The notes under the pieces are model-generated. The model was not told the origin of the DNA and did no database searches. It saw only the letters and a list, made by a program, of their open reading frames with translations. Source: Tenggerimyces flavus (GTDB lineage Bacteria > Actinomycetota > Actinomycetes > Propionibacteriales > Actinopolymorphaceae). From it: a DNA stretch of 64,000 nucleotides. Within the stretch, counting starts at the first letter, position 1; every line of letters starts with the position of its first letter. A program made the position numbers and the translations under genes. The stretch is taken from contig NZ_JAFBCM010000001.1 of assembly GCF_016907715.1 (NCBI RefSeq), forward strand, positions 2,418,001 to 2,482,000. The letters are read 5' to 3'. This document shows positions 42,470 through 51,449 of this stretch, piece after piece.

Positions 42470-44742
42470 GGACCGCTGAGCTGACCCGGCGCGGGTTCCT
42501 CGCCGGTGCCGGCACGCTGGCCGTCTCGTTCGCGTTCGCACCCACGGCCAACGCAGCGCCGGGACGCGGCATCCAGATCGACGACACCACGCTTGCCTGG
42601 CTGCTGCTGGACCGGCACGGGATCAGCATTCACAGCGGCAAGGTCGAGCTCGGCACCGGCGTTCAGACCGCGTTGACGCAGATCGTGCTCGAGGAGCTTC
42701 GCCTCACGAACGCCGAAGTCCGTTACGCACAAGGCGATACGCGCCTCACGCCGGACCAGGGAACGACGGCCGGCAGCAAGACGATCCAGAACGGTGGACC
42801 GCAGCTCCGCCGGGCAGCCGCGACCGCGTTCCACGCTCTGCTGGGCCTGGCCGCGCAGCACTTCGGCGTCCCGGCGACGCAGCTCGTCGCGCGCGACGGC
42901 TCGTTCTCCGCGCCTGGGAACGGCAGGCCCATCACGTACACGCAGCTGCTGGCCCGTTCCGACATCGTGCTCGCCGCCGACCCGGACGCGCCCCTCGCCG
43001 CGGCCGGCGACTACCGACTGGTCGGACAGTCCGTCGACCGGGTGGACCTGCCGGAGAAGGTGACGGCGCGGTTCACCTACCTCCAGGACGTCAGGCTCGC
43101 CGGCATGCTGCACGGTCGGGTGATCCGGCCGAACGGACGCAACGCGCGGTTCGTCTCGATCACCCCGGAGTCGCTGACCAAGGCACAGGCGATCCCGGGC
43201 TTCGTGGACGTCGTCCAGCAGGGCAACTTCGTCGGCGTCGTTGCGATGACGGAGTGGGCGGCGATCCAGGCCGCGGCCCCGGCGACCGGCATCGTCGTGG
43301 TGTGGGAGGACGGGCAGCCGCTCGTCGCGCAGGACACGTTCGACCAGGCGTTGCGCGACCCGGCCCACCACTACCGGACCGTGACCGAGGTGTCGGTCGG
43401 CGATGTCGACGCGGCGCTGAGTTCGGCGGCGGTGACGACGCAGGCGAGCTATCAGACGCCGTTCCACATGCACGCCGCGATGGGTCCGTCCTGCTCGATC
43501 GCCGACGTGCGCGCGACGCCCGACCGGAAGACGGGCGTGCAGGTGACGGTGTGGTCGGGCTCGCAGGGCGTGTACGCGTTGCGCAACACGCTCGCTGCGC
43601 TGCTGGGGCTCACGCCCGCCGCCGTGCACGTGATCTACGAGGAGGCCGCCGGCTGCTACGGGCACAACGGCGCCGACGACGTGGCGGCCGACGCCGCGCT
43701 GCTGTCGCGAGCTGCCGGCAAGCCCGTACGCGTGCAATGGAGCCGGCAGAACGAGCACGGCTGGGAACCGCTCGGCCCGGCGATGGCGCACGACCTGCGC
43801 GGCGGCGTGACCGACGGCGGCATCGTCGCCTGGGAGCACAACCTCTACACGCCGACGCACGGGTCGCGGCCGAACGGATCGCCGGGCACCGTGCTCGCGG
43901 GGCTGCTGACCGGCGCGTTGCCGGCGTCGTTGCCGACGTCCGCGGGCAACTCGGGCGGGCGGAACGCGCCGGTGACGTACGCGTTCCCGAACAACCGGCT
44001 GGTCGCGCGGCTGGTCCGGTCGTTCGAGACGGTCGGCACCACCAACCAGCCCGAAGCGCCGTTGCGCTACCGGTTCCCGCGCACGACGGCGTTGCGGTCG
44101 TTGGGCGGGTTCTCGAACACGTTCGCCAACGAGTCGTTCGTCGACGAGCTGGCGGTGGCCGGCGGGGTGGATCCGCTGGAGCTGCGGTTGCGTTCGCTCG
44201 ACGACCCGCGCGCCCTCGCAGTCATGGAGGCGTTGAGGGACGTGTGGACGACGCGGCCAACGGTGGAGGGTGTCGGGGCGGGGTTGGCCTTCGCGCGGTA
44301 CGAGACGGAGTTCACCTACGTCGCCGTGTACGCCGAGGTCTCGGTGGCCGCCGCGACCGGCGTGGTGCGGGTGCGACGGGTGGTGGTCGCGCACGACTGC
44401 GGGCTGGTGATCAACCCGGACGGGCTGCGGAACCAGATCGAGGGGTGCGTGATCCAGGGCATCAGCCGGACGTTGAAGGAGGAGGTCCAGCTGGACGCGC
44501 GCGGGGTGACGAGCGTGGTGTGGTCGTCGTACCCGGTGCTGCGGTTCAGCGAGGTGCCGACGATCGAGACGATCCTCATCGACCGCCCGGAGGAGCCGGC
44601 GTGGGGAGCGGGCGAGCCGGCGATCAACCCGATGCCAGCGGCGATCGCGAACGCCGTGTACGCGGCGACGGGTGCGCGGATCCGTACCCTCCCGATGACC
44701 CCGGCCCGCGTCCTCGCCGCCCTGGCCGAGCTCACGCCGTGA
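42466..44742 (+). CDS. iorB: Molybdenum-binding subunit, isoquinoline 1-oxidoreductase-like, Tat-exported
   Basis: 758 residues. The Tat signal LTRRGFLAGAGTLAVSF at the N-terminus fits periplasmic-type IorB/aldehyde dehydrogenases. Moco-binding segments include KVELGTGVQTALTQIVLEEL, GTTAGSKTIQNGGPQLR, MHAAMGPSCSIADV and the conserved Glu in AWGAGEPAINPMPAAIANAV near residue 716. Substrate is likely an N-heterocycle or aldehyde. No Moco chaperone or large accessory gene is nearby. Its stop codon forms part of cruciform repeat C2. Confidence 0.9.
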   Translation: MRTAELTRRGFLAGAGTLAVSFAFAPTANAAPGRGIQIDDTTLAWLLLDRHGISIHSGKVELGTGVQTALTQIVLEELRLTNAEVRYAQGDTRLTPDQGTTAGSKTIQNGGPQLRRAAATAFHALLGLAAQHFGVPATQLVARDGSFSAPGNGRPITYTQLLARSDIVLAADPDAPLAAAGDYRLVGQSVDRVDLPEKVTARFTYLQDVRLAGMLHGRVIRPNGRNARFVSITPESLTKAQAIPGFVDVVQQGNFVGVVAMTEWAAIQAAAPATGIVVVWEDGQPLVAQDTFDQALRDPAHHYRTVTEVSVGDVDAALSSAAVTTQASYQTPFHMHAAMGPSCSIADVRATPDRKTGVQVTVWSGSQGVYALRNTLAALLGLTPAAVHVIYEEAAGCYGHNGADDVAADAALLSRAAGKPVRVQWSRQNEHGWEPLGPAMAHDLRGGVTDGGIVAWEHNLYTPTHGSRPNGSPGTVLAGLLTGALPASLPTSAGNSGGRNAPVTYAFPNNRLVARLVRSFETVGTTNQPEAPLRYRFPRTTALRSLGGFSNTFANESFVDELAVAGGVDPLELRLRSLDDPRALAVMEALRDVWTTRPTVEGVGAGLAFARYETEFTYVAVYAEVSVAAATGVVRVRRVVVAHDCGLVINPDGLRNQIEGCVIQGISRTLKEEVQLDARGVTSVVWSSYPVLRFSEVPTIETILIDRPEEPAWGAGEPAINPMPAAIANAVYAATGARIRTLPMTPARVLAALAELTP

Positions 44743-44819
44743 TCATGTACGTGATCATGAAGGGAAACTGTGCGTATACGACCGGTCCGGCTTCATGATC
44801 ACGTACATGATCACCGGGG
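44737..44819. repeat. ~82-bp cruciform repeat, copy C2
   Basis: Arms CCGTGATCATGTACGTGATC... and ...GATCACGTACATGATCACCGG pair over ~25 bp almost perfectly. The loop includes TGCGTATACGACCGGTCCGG. The iorB stop TGA lies in the left arm, so the element contributes the gene's final codons or has been placed exactly at its end. It may serve as the iorB terminator. Confidence 0.7.
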
Positions 44820-44903
44820 CCGGGGGAGAGCGGCGGGGGAGCGGTTGAGGGCGGGCGATTTTCTCCAATCGGGGGGCGGCGTACGGCTGGCATGCTTGCC
44901 CGC

Positions 44904-45284
44904 ATGGCAACGCAGGACGATGTGCGCCGCATCGCGCTCTCGCTGCCCGAGGTGTCGGAGGGCGACGACCGGTTCGGGTTCTCCGTGCTCACCAAGGGCA
45001 AGGCGAAGGGCATCGCGTGGGTGTGGCTGGAGCGGCTCGAGCCGAAGAAGGCGCGCGTCCCGCAGCCCGCCGTACTCGCCGTACGCACGGCCAGCGTGGG
45101 TGACCGCGACGAGCTGATCGCCGCCGAGCCGGACATCTACTTCACCGAGCCGCACTACAACGGCTACCCCGCGGTGCTCGTGAGGCTGGCTGCCATCGAC
45201 GTCCACGAGCTTGAGGAGCTGCTCACCGACGCGTGGCGGTGCCAGGCCCCGAAGGCCCTGGTCAAGGCGTTCGACGCCGGCTGA
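44904..45284 (+). CDS. MmcQ/YjbR family protein
   Basis: 126 residues: MATQDDVRRIALSLPEVSEG at the start and a Trp/Tyr-rich central sheet (GIAWVWLERLEPKKAR, EPHYNGYPAVLVRLAAID) are typical of the YjbR double-wing fold, a putative DNA-binding domain of unknown role. An in-frame ATG four codons upstream is possible. Confidence 0.85.
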   Translation: MATQDDVRRIALSLPEVSEGDDRFGFSVLTKGKAKGIAWVWLERLEPKKARVPQPAVLAVRTASVGDRDELIAAEPDIYFTEPHYNGYPAVLVRLAAIDVHELEELLTDAWRCQAPKALVKAFDAG

Positions 45285-45338
45285 GGAGACAAGCTCGCGC
45301 CATCGATATGCCATCGCCGATCCGTAAGTTCTCGGCCC

Positions 45339-46385
45339 ATGCTGAGCTTCCTTCGTACGATCGTCGTGGTGCTCGCGCTCGGCGCCGCGGGCACCTTGGG
45401 CACCGCGTCGGCCGAGCCGGTCAGCTCCACCCCGAGACCGATCCCCGTCGTGTACGACAGCGACCTCGACTTCGACGACGCGTCCACGCTCGCGTTCCTC
45501 TGCCAGGCCCACAAGCAGCGCCGCATCGAGCTGCGCGCCGTCACCGTGGTGGACAACGGCATCGGTACGGCCGGCCGTTCGCTCACCCACGCACGCCAGA
45601 TCCTCAAGCGCTGCGGGCTGCCGAACGTCCCGGTCGCCGACGGTTCGCCGAACGGTGTCCACCCCGCCCCGCCCGAGGCGCGCGAGACGTTCGAACGCGT
45701 CCTCACCGGCGCCCTCGACGACGCCGGCATCCCCTACCGGCCGGCGCCGTACACCGCCGCGCAGCTGATCGCCCGGACCGTCCTCGCCTCGCCCAGGAAC
45801 GTCACGGTCCTGGCGACCGGCCCGCTCACCAACGTCGCCACCGCGCTGAGCTCCAACCCGCGCGTTCCGCAGAAGATCGCCCGCCTCTACGTCATGGGCG
45901 GCGCGTTCGACGTCGGCGGCAACCTGTTCGGCTCGACGACCGGCGGCTTCGACAACACCCAGGAGGTCAACCAGTGGATCGACCCGATCGCCGCTGACAC
46001 GGTCTACGAGACGATGCCGGACGGCCGGGTACGGATCGTTCCGCTGGACGCGACGAACCATGTCCTGATCACCCAGGAGTACATCGACCGACTCGGCGCC
46101 AACGCCAAGACCGTGGAGGCCAAGCTCGTCCACTCGATCGTCACGCAGCCGGACATGCCGCCGCTGATCGAGCTGGACATCATGTTCTGGTGGGACGCGC
46201 TCGCCGCCTCCTCGATCGTCGACGACACCGTGACCTACCGGCTGCGACCCGTCGACGTCGTGCTGGAGGGCGCGTCGTCCGGACGGACGATCGACGTACC
46301 GAACGGCACACCCCAGCTGGTCGGCACGACCGCTGACGGCGCCCGCTTCGAGAACGTCTTCCGCAACGTTCTGAACGGCGGCTGA
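45339..46385 (+). CDS. Secreted nucleoside hydrolase
   Basis: 348 residues. A signal peptide (LRTIVVVLALGAAGTLGTAS) is followed by VVYDSDLDFDDASTLAFL, the Asp-rich calcium-binding motif of IU-nucleoside hydrolases (normally DTDPGxDD), then LATGPLTNVATAL and LYVMGGAFDVGGN. The NxxxxxWxDP-like NQWIDPIAADTV supports the family. Export suggests salvage of extracellular nucleosides. Confidence 0.88.
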   Translation: MLSFLRTIVVVLALGAAGTLGTASAEPVSSTPRPIPVVYDSDLDFDDASTLAFLCQAHKQRRIELRAVTVVDNGIGTAGRSLTHARQILKRCGLPNVPVADGSPNGVHPAPPEARETFERVLTGALDDAGIPYRPAPYTAAQLIARTVLASPRNVTVLATGPLTNVATALSSNPRVPQKIARLYVMGGAFDVGGNLFGSTTGGFDNTQEVNQWIDPIAADTVYETMPDGRVRIVPLDATNHVLITQEYIDRLGANAKTVEAKLVHSIVTQPDMPPLIELDIMFWWDALAASSIVDDTVTYRLRPVDVVLEGASSGRTIDVPNGTPQLVGTTADGARFENVFRNVLNGG

Positions 46386-46399
46386 CGCCCGGGCGGTAC

Positions 46400-46430
46400 T
46401 TGACCTCGACCTAACCTGAGGTTCCAGGAT
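46400..46430 (+). promoter_or_regulatory. MerR-type promoter of MFS exporter
   Basis: TTGACC (46400-46405) and CAGGAT (46425-46430) are separated by 19 bp, with an ACCTC-N10-GAGGT dyad across the spacer. This is the geometry of MerR-family-activated promoters. The -10 ends 6 bp before the ATG, predicting a leaderless mRNA. No MerR gene is adjacent, so the activator would act in trans. Confidence 0.7.
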
Positions 46431-46436
46431 CGAGGC

Positions 46437-47900
46437 ATGACCGACTCCACGACGGCGACCGATGCCGCCCGCGCGACCAGGCGGGAGTGGATCGGCCTCG
46501 CCGTGCTGTCCGTTCCCGCGCTGCTCGCCTCACTCGAGCTCACCGTCACCCATCTCGCCCTGCCCGCCATCGGCGTGGGCCTGTCCGCGAGCAGTACGCA
46601 GCTGCTGTGGATCGTCGACATCTACGCGTTCGTCCTCGCCGGCTCGCTGATCACGATCGGCAAGCTGGGAGACTGGATCGGCCGGCGGCGGCTGTTGCTC
46701 GTCGGGGCGGCGGCGTACGGTGTCGCGTCCGCTCTCGCGGCGTACGCGCCGACGCCGGAGCTGCTGATCGCGGCGCGGGCGTTCATGGGGCTGGCCGGCG
46801 CGACGCTGATGCCGTCGACGCTGTCGCTGATCATGGTGATGTTCCGGTTGGCGCGGCAGCGGGCGGTCGCGGTGAGCGTGATCGTCGCCTCGGTGTCGGG
46901 CGGGACGGCGATCGGGCCGCTGGTCGGCGGGTGGCTGCTGGAGCGGTTCTGGTGGGGATCGGCGTTCCTGATCGGCGTGCCGGTGATGGTGCTGCTGTTG
47001 GCGTTGGGGCGGGTGCTGCTGCCGGAGCATCGGGGCGCGGCGGAGCGGCTCGACCTGGTGAGCGCCGTGCTGTCGATGGCCGCGGTGTTGCCGTTGGTGT
47101 ACGGGCTGAAGCGAGTCGCGGCCGAGGGTCTCGGGCTGGTCGCAGGCGTTGCTGTCGTGGTCGGCGTGGTGTTCGGCTGGCTGTTCGTGCGCCGTCAATC
47201 GAAGCTTGACAGTCCGCTCGTGGACCTGCGGTTGTTCCGGAACCGTACGTTCAACCTGGCGGTCGGCACGCTGGTCGTCGGGATCTTCGTGCTGTGGGGG
47301 CTGAACCTGCTGGTCGCGCAGTACCTGCAGCTCGTGCAGGGGCTGTCGCCCTTGGGCGCTGGGCTGTTGACGGCGCCGTCAGCGGTGGGCGTGATCGTGG
47401 GGTCGGTGGTGGCACCGCGGCTGGCTCGTACGTTCGGCCCGAGCCGGGTCATCGGCGTGGGGTTGTTGCTGTCCGCGTTGGGGTTCGGCGTCCTGACGCA
47501 GGTGAACGGTGTGGGCCTGCTGCTCGTCGGGACCATTACGGTGTCGGCGGGGCTGGGGCCGATGATGGCGCTCGCGACGGACCTCGTGATCGGCGCGGCG
47601 CCTCCTTCTCGAGCGGGCATGGCGGCTGCGATCTCGTCCACGGCACCGCAGCTCGGCGGGGCGCTCGGCATCGCGGCGTTGGGCAGCGTGGTCGTCGCGG
47701 TCTACCGGAACGGGATGTCGTCGGTCGACGTGTCCGCCGCGGCAAGGGACAGCCTCGCCAGCGCCGTGGCCTCCGGGCTCTCCAACGACGCACTGGCGAC
47801 GGCGCGCGAGTCGTTCGTCGCGGGCTTCCACCTGGTCGCCGTGATCAGTGCGGCGCTCATGGCACTGACGGCGGTGGTGGTGTCGCGGGCTCCCAGGTGA
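46437..47900 (+). CDS. MFS transporter, DHA2 (14-TM) type
   Basis: 487 residues with ~14 hydrophobic segments. Motif A is GKLGDWIGRRRLLLVGAAAY and motif C is VSGGTAIGPLVGGWLLERFW, marking a drug/H+ antiporter. A MerR-type promoter immediately upstream suggests induction by the exported compound. Its 3' end overlaps the convergent nucleotidyltransferase-like gene by 44 bp. Confidence 0.9.
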   Translation: MTDSTTATDAARATRREWIGLAVLSVPALLASLELTVTHLALPAIGVGLSASSTQLLWIVDIYAFVLAGSLITIGKLGDWIGRRRLLLVGAAAYGVASALAAYAPTPELLIAARAFMGLAGATLMPSTLSLIMVMFRLARQRAVAVSVIVASVSGGTAIGPLVGGWLLERFWWGSAFLIGVPVMVLLLALGRVLLPEHRGAAERLDLVSAVLSMAAVLPLVYGLKRVAAEGLGLVAGVAVVVGVVFGWLFVRRQSKLDSPLVDLRLFRNRTFNLAVGTLVVGIFVLWGLNLLVAQYLQLVQGLSPLGAGLLTAPSAVGVIVGSVVAPRLARTFGPSRVIGVGLLLSALGFGVLTQVNGVGLLLVGTITVSAGLGPMMALATDLVIGAAPPSRAGMAAAISSTAPQLGGALGIAALGSVVVAVYRNGMSSVDVSAAARDSLASAVASGLSNDALATARESFVAGFHLVAVISAALMALTAVVVSRAPR

Positions 47901-48456
47901 TCCGTTCCCAGACGTCCTGGTCGCCGATCCAGGTCTGGTACTCGTCGAGGGTGCGGACGCCCTCGTTCAGCACCGCGCGGTAGAGCCAGTGGCCGTGGGC
48001 ACGGATGCCCACGGCCAGGCCCGCTTCCTTGATGGCGAGGATCGTGTCGCGATGCTCCTCGGTCAGCGCGCGCTTGATCCGTTCCTGCCGGCCCCGAGTC
48101 TCGGCGGCCGCGCGGCCCCGGAACAGCCACATGTCGACCGTCCAGACCTCGTCCGCGTGCACGTACTCGAGCTTCCAGTAGAGGCCGTCCTCGCGCCCGT
48201 CGCGGAAGTCTCGGTAGCGCATCCCTTGCAGGCTTGGAAGTTCGGCGAGCGCGCTCACGATCGCGAAGCCCTCGGCGACGCCGGCGGTCTCGGAGTGGAT
48301 CTCCAGGTCGATGTCCGGACGTACGACGAGCTCCATCCCCACCGATCCGCACACGACCACCTCGCCGTGCGGGCGCCAGCGGTCGAGCAACGCGAGGTCG
48401 TCGAGGATCTGGTGCGCGATCGCCAACCGTTCCGCCGCCCTCGCCACCCGTGTCAT
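47857..48456 (-). CDS. Nucleotidyltransferase-fold protein
   Basis: 199 residues. CGSVGMELVVRPDIDLEIHS contains a GS...DxD motif typical of the polymerase-beta superfamily, and VWTVDMWLFRG could provide the third acidic residue. Resembles small uncharacterised actinobacterial NTase-like proteins. Function unknown. Confidence 0.75.
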   Translation of the reverse strand: MTRVARAAERLAIAHQILDDLALLDRWRPHGEVVVCGSVGMELVVRPDIDLEIHSETAGVAEGFAIVSALAELPSLQGMRYRDFRDGREDGLYWKLEYVHADEVWTVDMWLFRGRAAAETRGRQERIKRALTEEHRDTILAIKEAGLAVGIRAHGHWLYRAVLNEGVRTLDEYQTWIGDQDVWERITWEPATPPPPSVP

Positions 48457-48465
48457 GTGGGCAGA

Positions 48466-49101
48466 CTAGCGACGCCTTGCAGGCAGGGCGGTGGCCACGA
48501 CGAAGACCGCGAACAGTGCGAGCAGCAGGATCCAGCGCGGGTCGCTCAGCATCAGGTCGCGCCCGGCCTGGGCGCGGTCGGTCGCCGTGAGCACCTGGGA
48601 AGAGTGGTCGGCGTCGGCCCAGCCCAGTCGCGCCGGGACGAAGGCGACGTACGTCCACAGCCGCATCGCGAAGTACGCGGTCACCGTGCCGACGATGAGC
48701 ACCCGCCGTACGCCCGGGCGCCAGCCCATCACGAGTACGACGGGGACGATCAGCAGCTCCAGCGCGCTGTTGACCGCGATGTAGTAGGGAATCGAGGGCA
48801 GGAACGTGCTCTCCAGCGTCTCGCCCGTCACGGACGAGCTCGCCAACGTGCCGTCGAGCAGCAGGATCGCCATCAGCCCGCCGCACCCGGCGAACGCGAA
48901 GCCGATCGCGCCGAGCCCGACGAAGCCGTCCTCCAGCCAGACCCCGACGGGCTTCGACCGGAGCCAGCTGGCGAGCAGCCCGAGGACCACTCCCCACGCG
49001 GCGCCCGCGGCGAGCGCGGCGGGCATGGGCATGAACTCGGAGAGATTGAACAGTCCGGTGACGACGGTCGAGAAGACGACGGTCAACAGGATCGGGGTCA
49101 T
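48466..49101 (-). CDS. Membrane protein, five to six TM segments
   Basis: 211 residues with hydrophobic stretches near 5-20, 25-45, 62-84, 105-125, 135-155 and 190-207. No motif recognised. It lies downstream of the marR-type gene in the same direction with an intervening dyad-rich spacer, so it may be regulated by that MarR protein. Confidence 0.72.
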   Translation of the reverse strand: MTPILLTVVFSTVVTGLFNLSEFMPMPAALAAGAAWGVVLGLLASWLRSKPVGVWLEDGFVGLGAIGFAFAGCGGLMAILLLDGTLASSSVTGETLESTFLPSIPYYIAVNSALELLIVPVVLVMGWRPGVRRVLIVGTVTAYFAMRLWTYVAFVPARLGWADADHSSQVLTATDRAQAGRDLMLSDPRWILLLALFAVFVVATALPARRR

Positions 49102-49105
49102 GTAT

Positions 49106-49138
49106 CTAGTTGAGCAGATCGCTGCTTTGAGCAGCTAG
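49106..49138. promoter_or_regulatory. Dyad-rich spacer, candidate MarR operator
   Basis: CTAG repeats bound the segment at both ends. TTGAGCAG occurs twice as a direct repeat 17 bp apart, and GCAG/CTGC and GCTGC/GCAGC form alternative short hairpins. It lies immediately before the membrane protein ATG. A MarR-type operator is plausible but not certain. Confidence 0.4.
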
Positions 49139-49177
49139 TGTTCTGTGCAGCGACCAGGGAGAAGTCGGGGGATACCC

Positions 49178-49672
49178 CTACGCGTCGCGTCTGCTGCCAT
49201 GCGCGCGACCCGTCGCGCGCAGCGCCTCGGTCTCCTCCACCGCGTGCTTGCGGCCGAGTCGCAGGAACTCGACCAGGAAGCGCAGCTGTTCGGAGTCGTA
49301 GCCGTCGAGCTGCTCGCCCCACCGTTCGCCCATCGCCTCGAAGTATCGCGCCACGTCGGCGACCCGCTCCGGGACCACTCGCAGCACGACGCGCCGCCGG
49401 TCGTCGGGATCGGGCTCGCGGACGACGAATCCGCGCTGCTCGAGCCGGTCCACCAGGCGCGTCGTCGCCCCGGTCGTCATCCCCATCAGGTCGGCGAGCC
49501 GGCGTACGCCGATCGGGGCGAACTCCACCAGCGCGCCGATCGCGTGCACGTCGGTGAGCGGCATGCGCAGCTGGTCCGCGATCGCGATCTGGAACCGGAC
49601 GGCGGCGGAGATGTACCACGGCATCTCCCGCAGCAGCACCTGCCGCAGGTCGTCGCCGTCGTCGTCCGCCAT
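49178..49672 (-). CDS. MarR family regulator
   Basis: 164 residues from ATG (MADDDGDDLRQVLLREMPWY). LTDVHAIGALVEFAPIGVRR and RLADLMGMTTGATTRLVDRL form the winged helix; EQRGFVVREPDPDDRRRVVL is the wing with its conserved DxRxR. Upstream of, and codirectional with, the membrane protein gene. Divergent from glmU. Confidence 0.9.
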   Translation of the reverse strand: MADDDGDDLRQVLLREMPWYISAAVRFQIAIADQLRMPLTDVHAIGALVEFAPIGVRRLADLMGMTTGATTRLVDRLEQRGFVVREPDPDDRRRVVLRVVPERVADVARYFEAMGERWGEQLDGYDSEQLRFLVEFLRLGRKHAVEETEALRATGRAHGSRRDA

Positions 49673-49797
49673 GCGGACCAACGGTAGTCACCCGGGCGAA
49701 ACCCCGCCGCGAGCGACTGGTTGCCGTCACGATGGTCCGGTACGGCACGTATGCTCGTGGCCCCGTCCGCCCGTCCCGTAAGGAACCGAGAGGGTTC

Positions 49798-51240
49798 ATG
49801 ACAGCCAAACCCGCAGCCGTGATCGTCCTCGCCGCAGGTGAAGGCAAGCGGATGAAGTCGCGCACGCCGAAGGTGCTGCACGAGATCGGCGGCCGCCCGC
49901 TCGTCGGGCACGTCGCCCGCGCCGGCCTGGCCCTTTCGCCGGAGCATCTCGTGGTGGTCGTCGGCAACGGTCGCGACCGGGTGATCGCGTACCTGGCCGA
50001 CCTCGACCCCGCGATCCGGCCGGTCGTACAGGAGGAGCAGAACGGGACGGGCCACGCGACGCGGATCGCGCTCGACGAGCTGCCTCAGCTCTCGGGGACG
50101 GTGATCGTCGCGACCGGCGACACCCCGTTGCTCACCGCCGAGACGCTGCGGCAGCTGGCCGAGACGCACGCCGGCACCGAGGCCGCGGCGACCGTACTCA
50201 CCGCGGTGGTCGACGACCCGACCGGGTACGGGCGCGTGCTCCGCGACTCCGACGGCGCTGTCCTGGCGATCGTCGAGCATCGCGACGCCACCGAGGAGCA
50301 GCGCGCGATCGCCGAGATCAACTCCGGCATCTGGGCGTTCGACGCTCAGCTGCTCGTCGACGCGCTCGGCCGGCTGAAGTCCGACAACGCGCAGGGCGAG
50401 GAGTACGTCACCGACGTGCTCGGCCTGCTCCGCGAGGAGGGGCACCGGGTCAGCGCCGCGATGGTCGGCGACCCGCGCGAGGTGCTCGGCGTCAACAACC
50501 GCGTGCAGCTCGCCGAGCTGGGGCGGATCATGAACGACCGTGTGCTCACCGGCTGGATGATGGAGGGCGTCACGGTCGTCGACCCGGCGACGACGTGGGT
50601 CGACGACACCGTCACGCTCGCCCGCGACGTGGTCCTGCAGCCGGGGACGATCCTGCGCGGCGCCACGTCGGTCGGCGAGGGCGCTTCGGTCGGCCCGGAC
50701 ACCACGCTGACCTCCGTCGTCGTCGGCGCGGAGGCTTCTGTGGTCCGTACGCACGGCGAGGGCGCGTTTGTCGGCGTCGGTGCCTCGGTCGGGCCGTTCG
50801 CGTACCTGCGGCCCGGGACCCGGCTCGGCGACGGCGGCAAGATCGGCACGTTCGTCGAGACGAAGAACGCCGAGATCGGCCCGGGCGCGAAGGTGCCGCA
50901 CCTCACCTACGCCGGCGACACCACCATCGGCGCCGGCGCGAACATCGGCGCGGGCACGATCTTCGCCAACTACGACGGCGTCCACAAGAACCACACCGAC
51001 GTCGGCGAGCACTCGTTCGTCGGGTCCAACTCGGTGCTGGTCGCGCCCGTGTCGATCGCGGACGGCTCGTACGTCGCCGCCGGCTCGACCGTCGCGAAGA
51101 GCGTGTCGCCTGGCGAACTCGCCGTGGCCCGTGGCCAGCAGCGGAACATCGCCGGCTGGGTGGCGCGCAAGCGAGCTGGGACGAAGACCGCTGCGGCAGC
51201 CGAGCGCGCTGCCGAGGCCGACTCGGCCGGCGACGCTTAG
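49798..51240 (+). CDS. glmU: Bifunctional UDP-N-acetylglucosamine pyrophosphorylase / glucosamine-1-phosphate N-acetyltransferase
   Basis: 480 residues, the usual length. The N-terminal uridylyltransferase has VLAAGEGKRMKSRTPKVLHE and the C-terminal left-handed beta-helix (hexapeptide repeats, e.g. IGAGANIGAGTIFANYDG) carries the acetyltransferase. It supplies UDP-GlcNAc for cell wall and glycans. ATG with GAGAGGG upstream. glmU-prs-ctc-pth order is conserved in actinobacteria, but here 0.9 kb of repeats separate glmU from prs. Confidence 0.97.
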   Translation: MTAKPAAVIVLAAGEGKRMKSRTPKVLHEIGGRPLVGHVARAGLALSPEHLVVVVGNGRDRVIAYLADLDPAIRPVVQEEQNGTGHATRIALDELPQLSGTVIVATGDTPLLTAETLRQLAETHAGTEAAATVLTAVVDDPTGYGRVLRDSDGAVLAIVEHRDATEEQRAIAEINSGIWAFDAQLLVDALGRLKSDNAQGEEYVTDVLGLLREEGHRVSAAMVGDPREVLGVNNRVQLAELGRIMNDRVLTGWMMEGVTVVDPATTWVDDTVTLARDVVLQPGTILRGATSVGEGASVGPDTTLTSVVVGAEASVVRTHGEGAFVGVGASVGPFAYLRPGTRLGDGGKIGTFVETKNAEIGPGAKVPHLTYAGDTTIGAGANIGAGTIFANYDGVHKNHTDVGEHSFVGSNSVLVAPVSIADGSYVAAGSTVAKSVSPGELAVARGQQRNIAGWVARKRAGTKTAAAAERAAEADSAGDA

Positions 51241-51251
51241 GTCCCCGCTCG

Positions 51252-51276
51252 TTGGATGAAGGGCACCTTCATCCAA
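51252..51276. repeat. 25-bp palindrome, copy 2
   Basis: Identical to 21886-21910. It lies 12 bp after the glmU stop codon and could fold in the 3' end of the glmU mRNA. Confidence 0.75.
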
Positions 51277-51316
51277 AGCTCCTCGAGTGAGGGGACCCTC
51301 CGCCCTTCGCGAAAGT

Positions 51317-51364
51317 GTGGGGTTCTGGTCGCGACACGCCGGCGTGTCGCGACCAGAACCCCAC
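51317..51364. repeat. 48-bp perfect palindrome, copy 2
   Basis: The first 24 bases (starting GTGGGGTTCTGGTCGCGACA) and the last 24 are exact reverse complements with no loop. The flanks CCGCCCTTCGCGAAAGT on the left and AGTTTGATGGGACATGGTGG on the right are identical to those at copy 1. Confidence 0.8.
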
Positions 51365-51449
51365 AGTTTGATGGGACATGGTGGATGGGCCGGGCTATGG
51401 GATGAAGGTGCCCTTCATCCAATGCGCAGCGGGGCCCGCCGACGCCTGT

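Noticed and set aside
42397-44394. Long minus-strand frame antisense to iorB
   Set aside because: Low-complexity Arg/Val/Gly composition, and the plus strand gives a full molybdenum hydroxylase.
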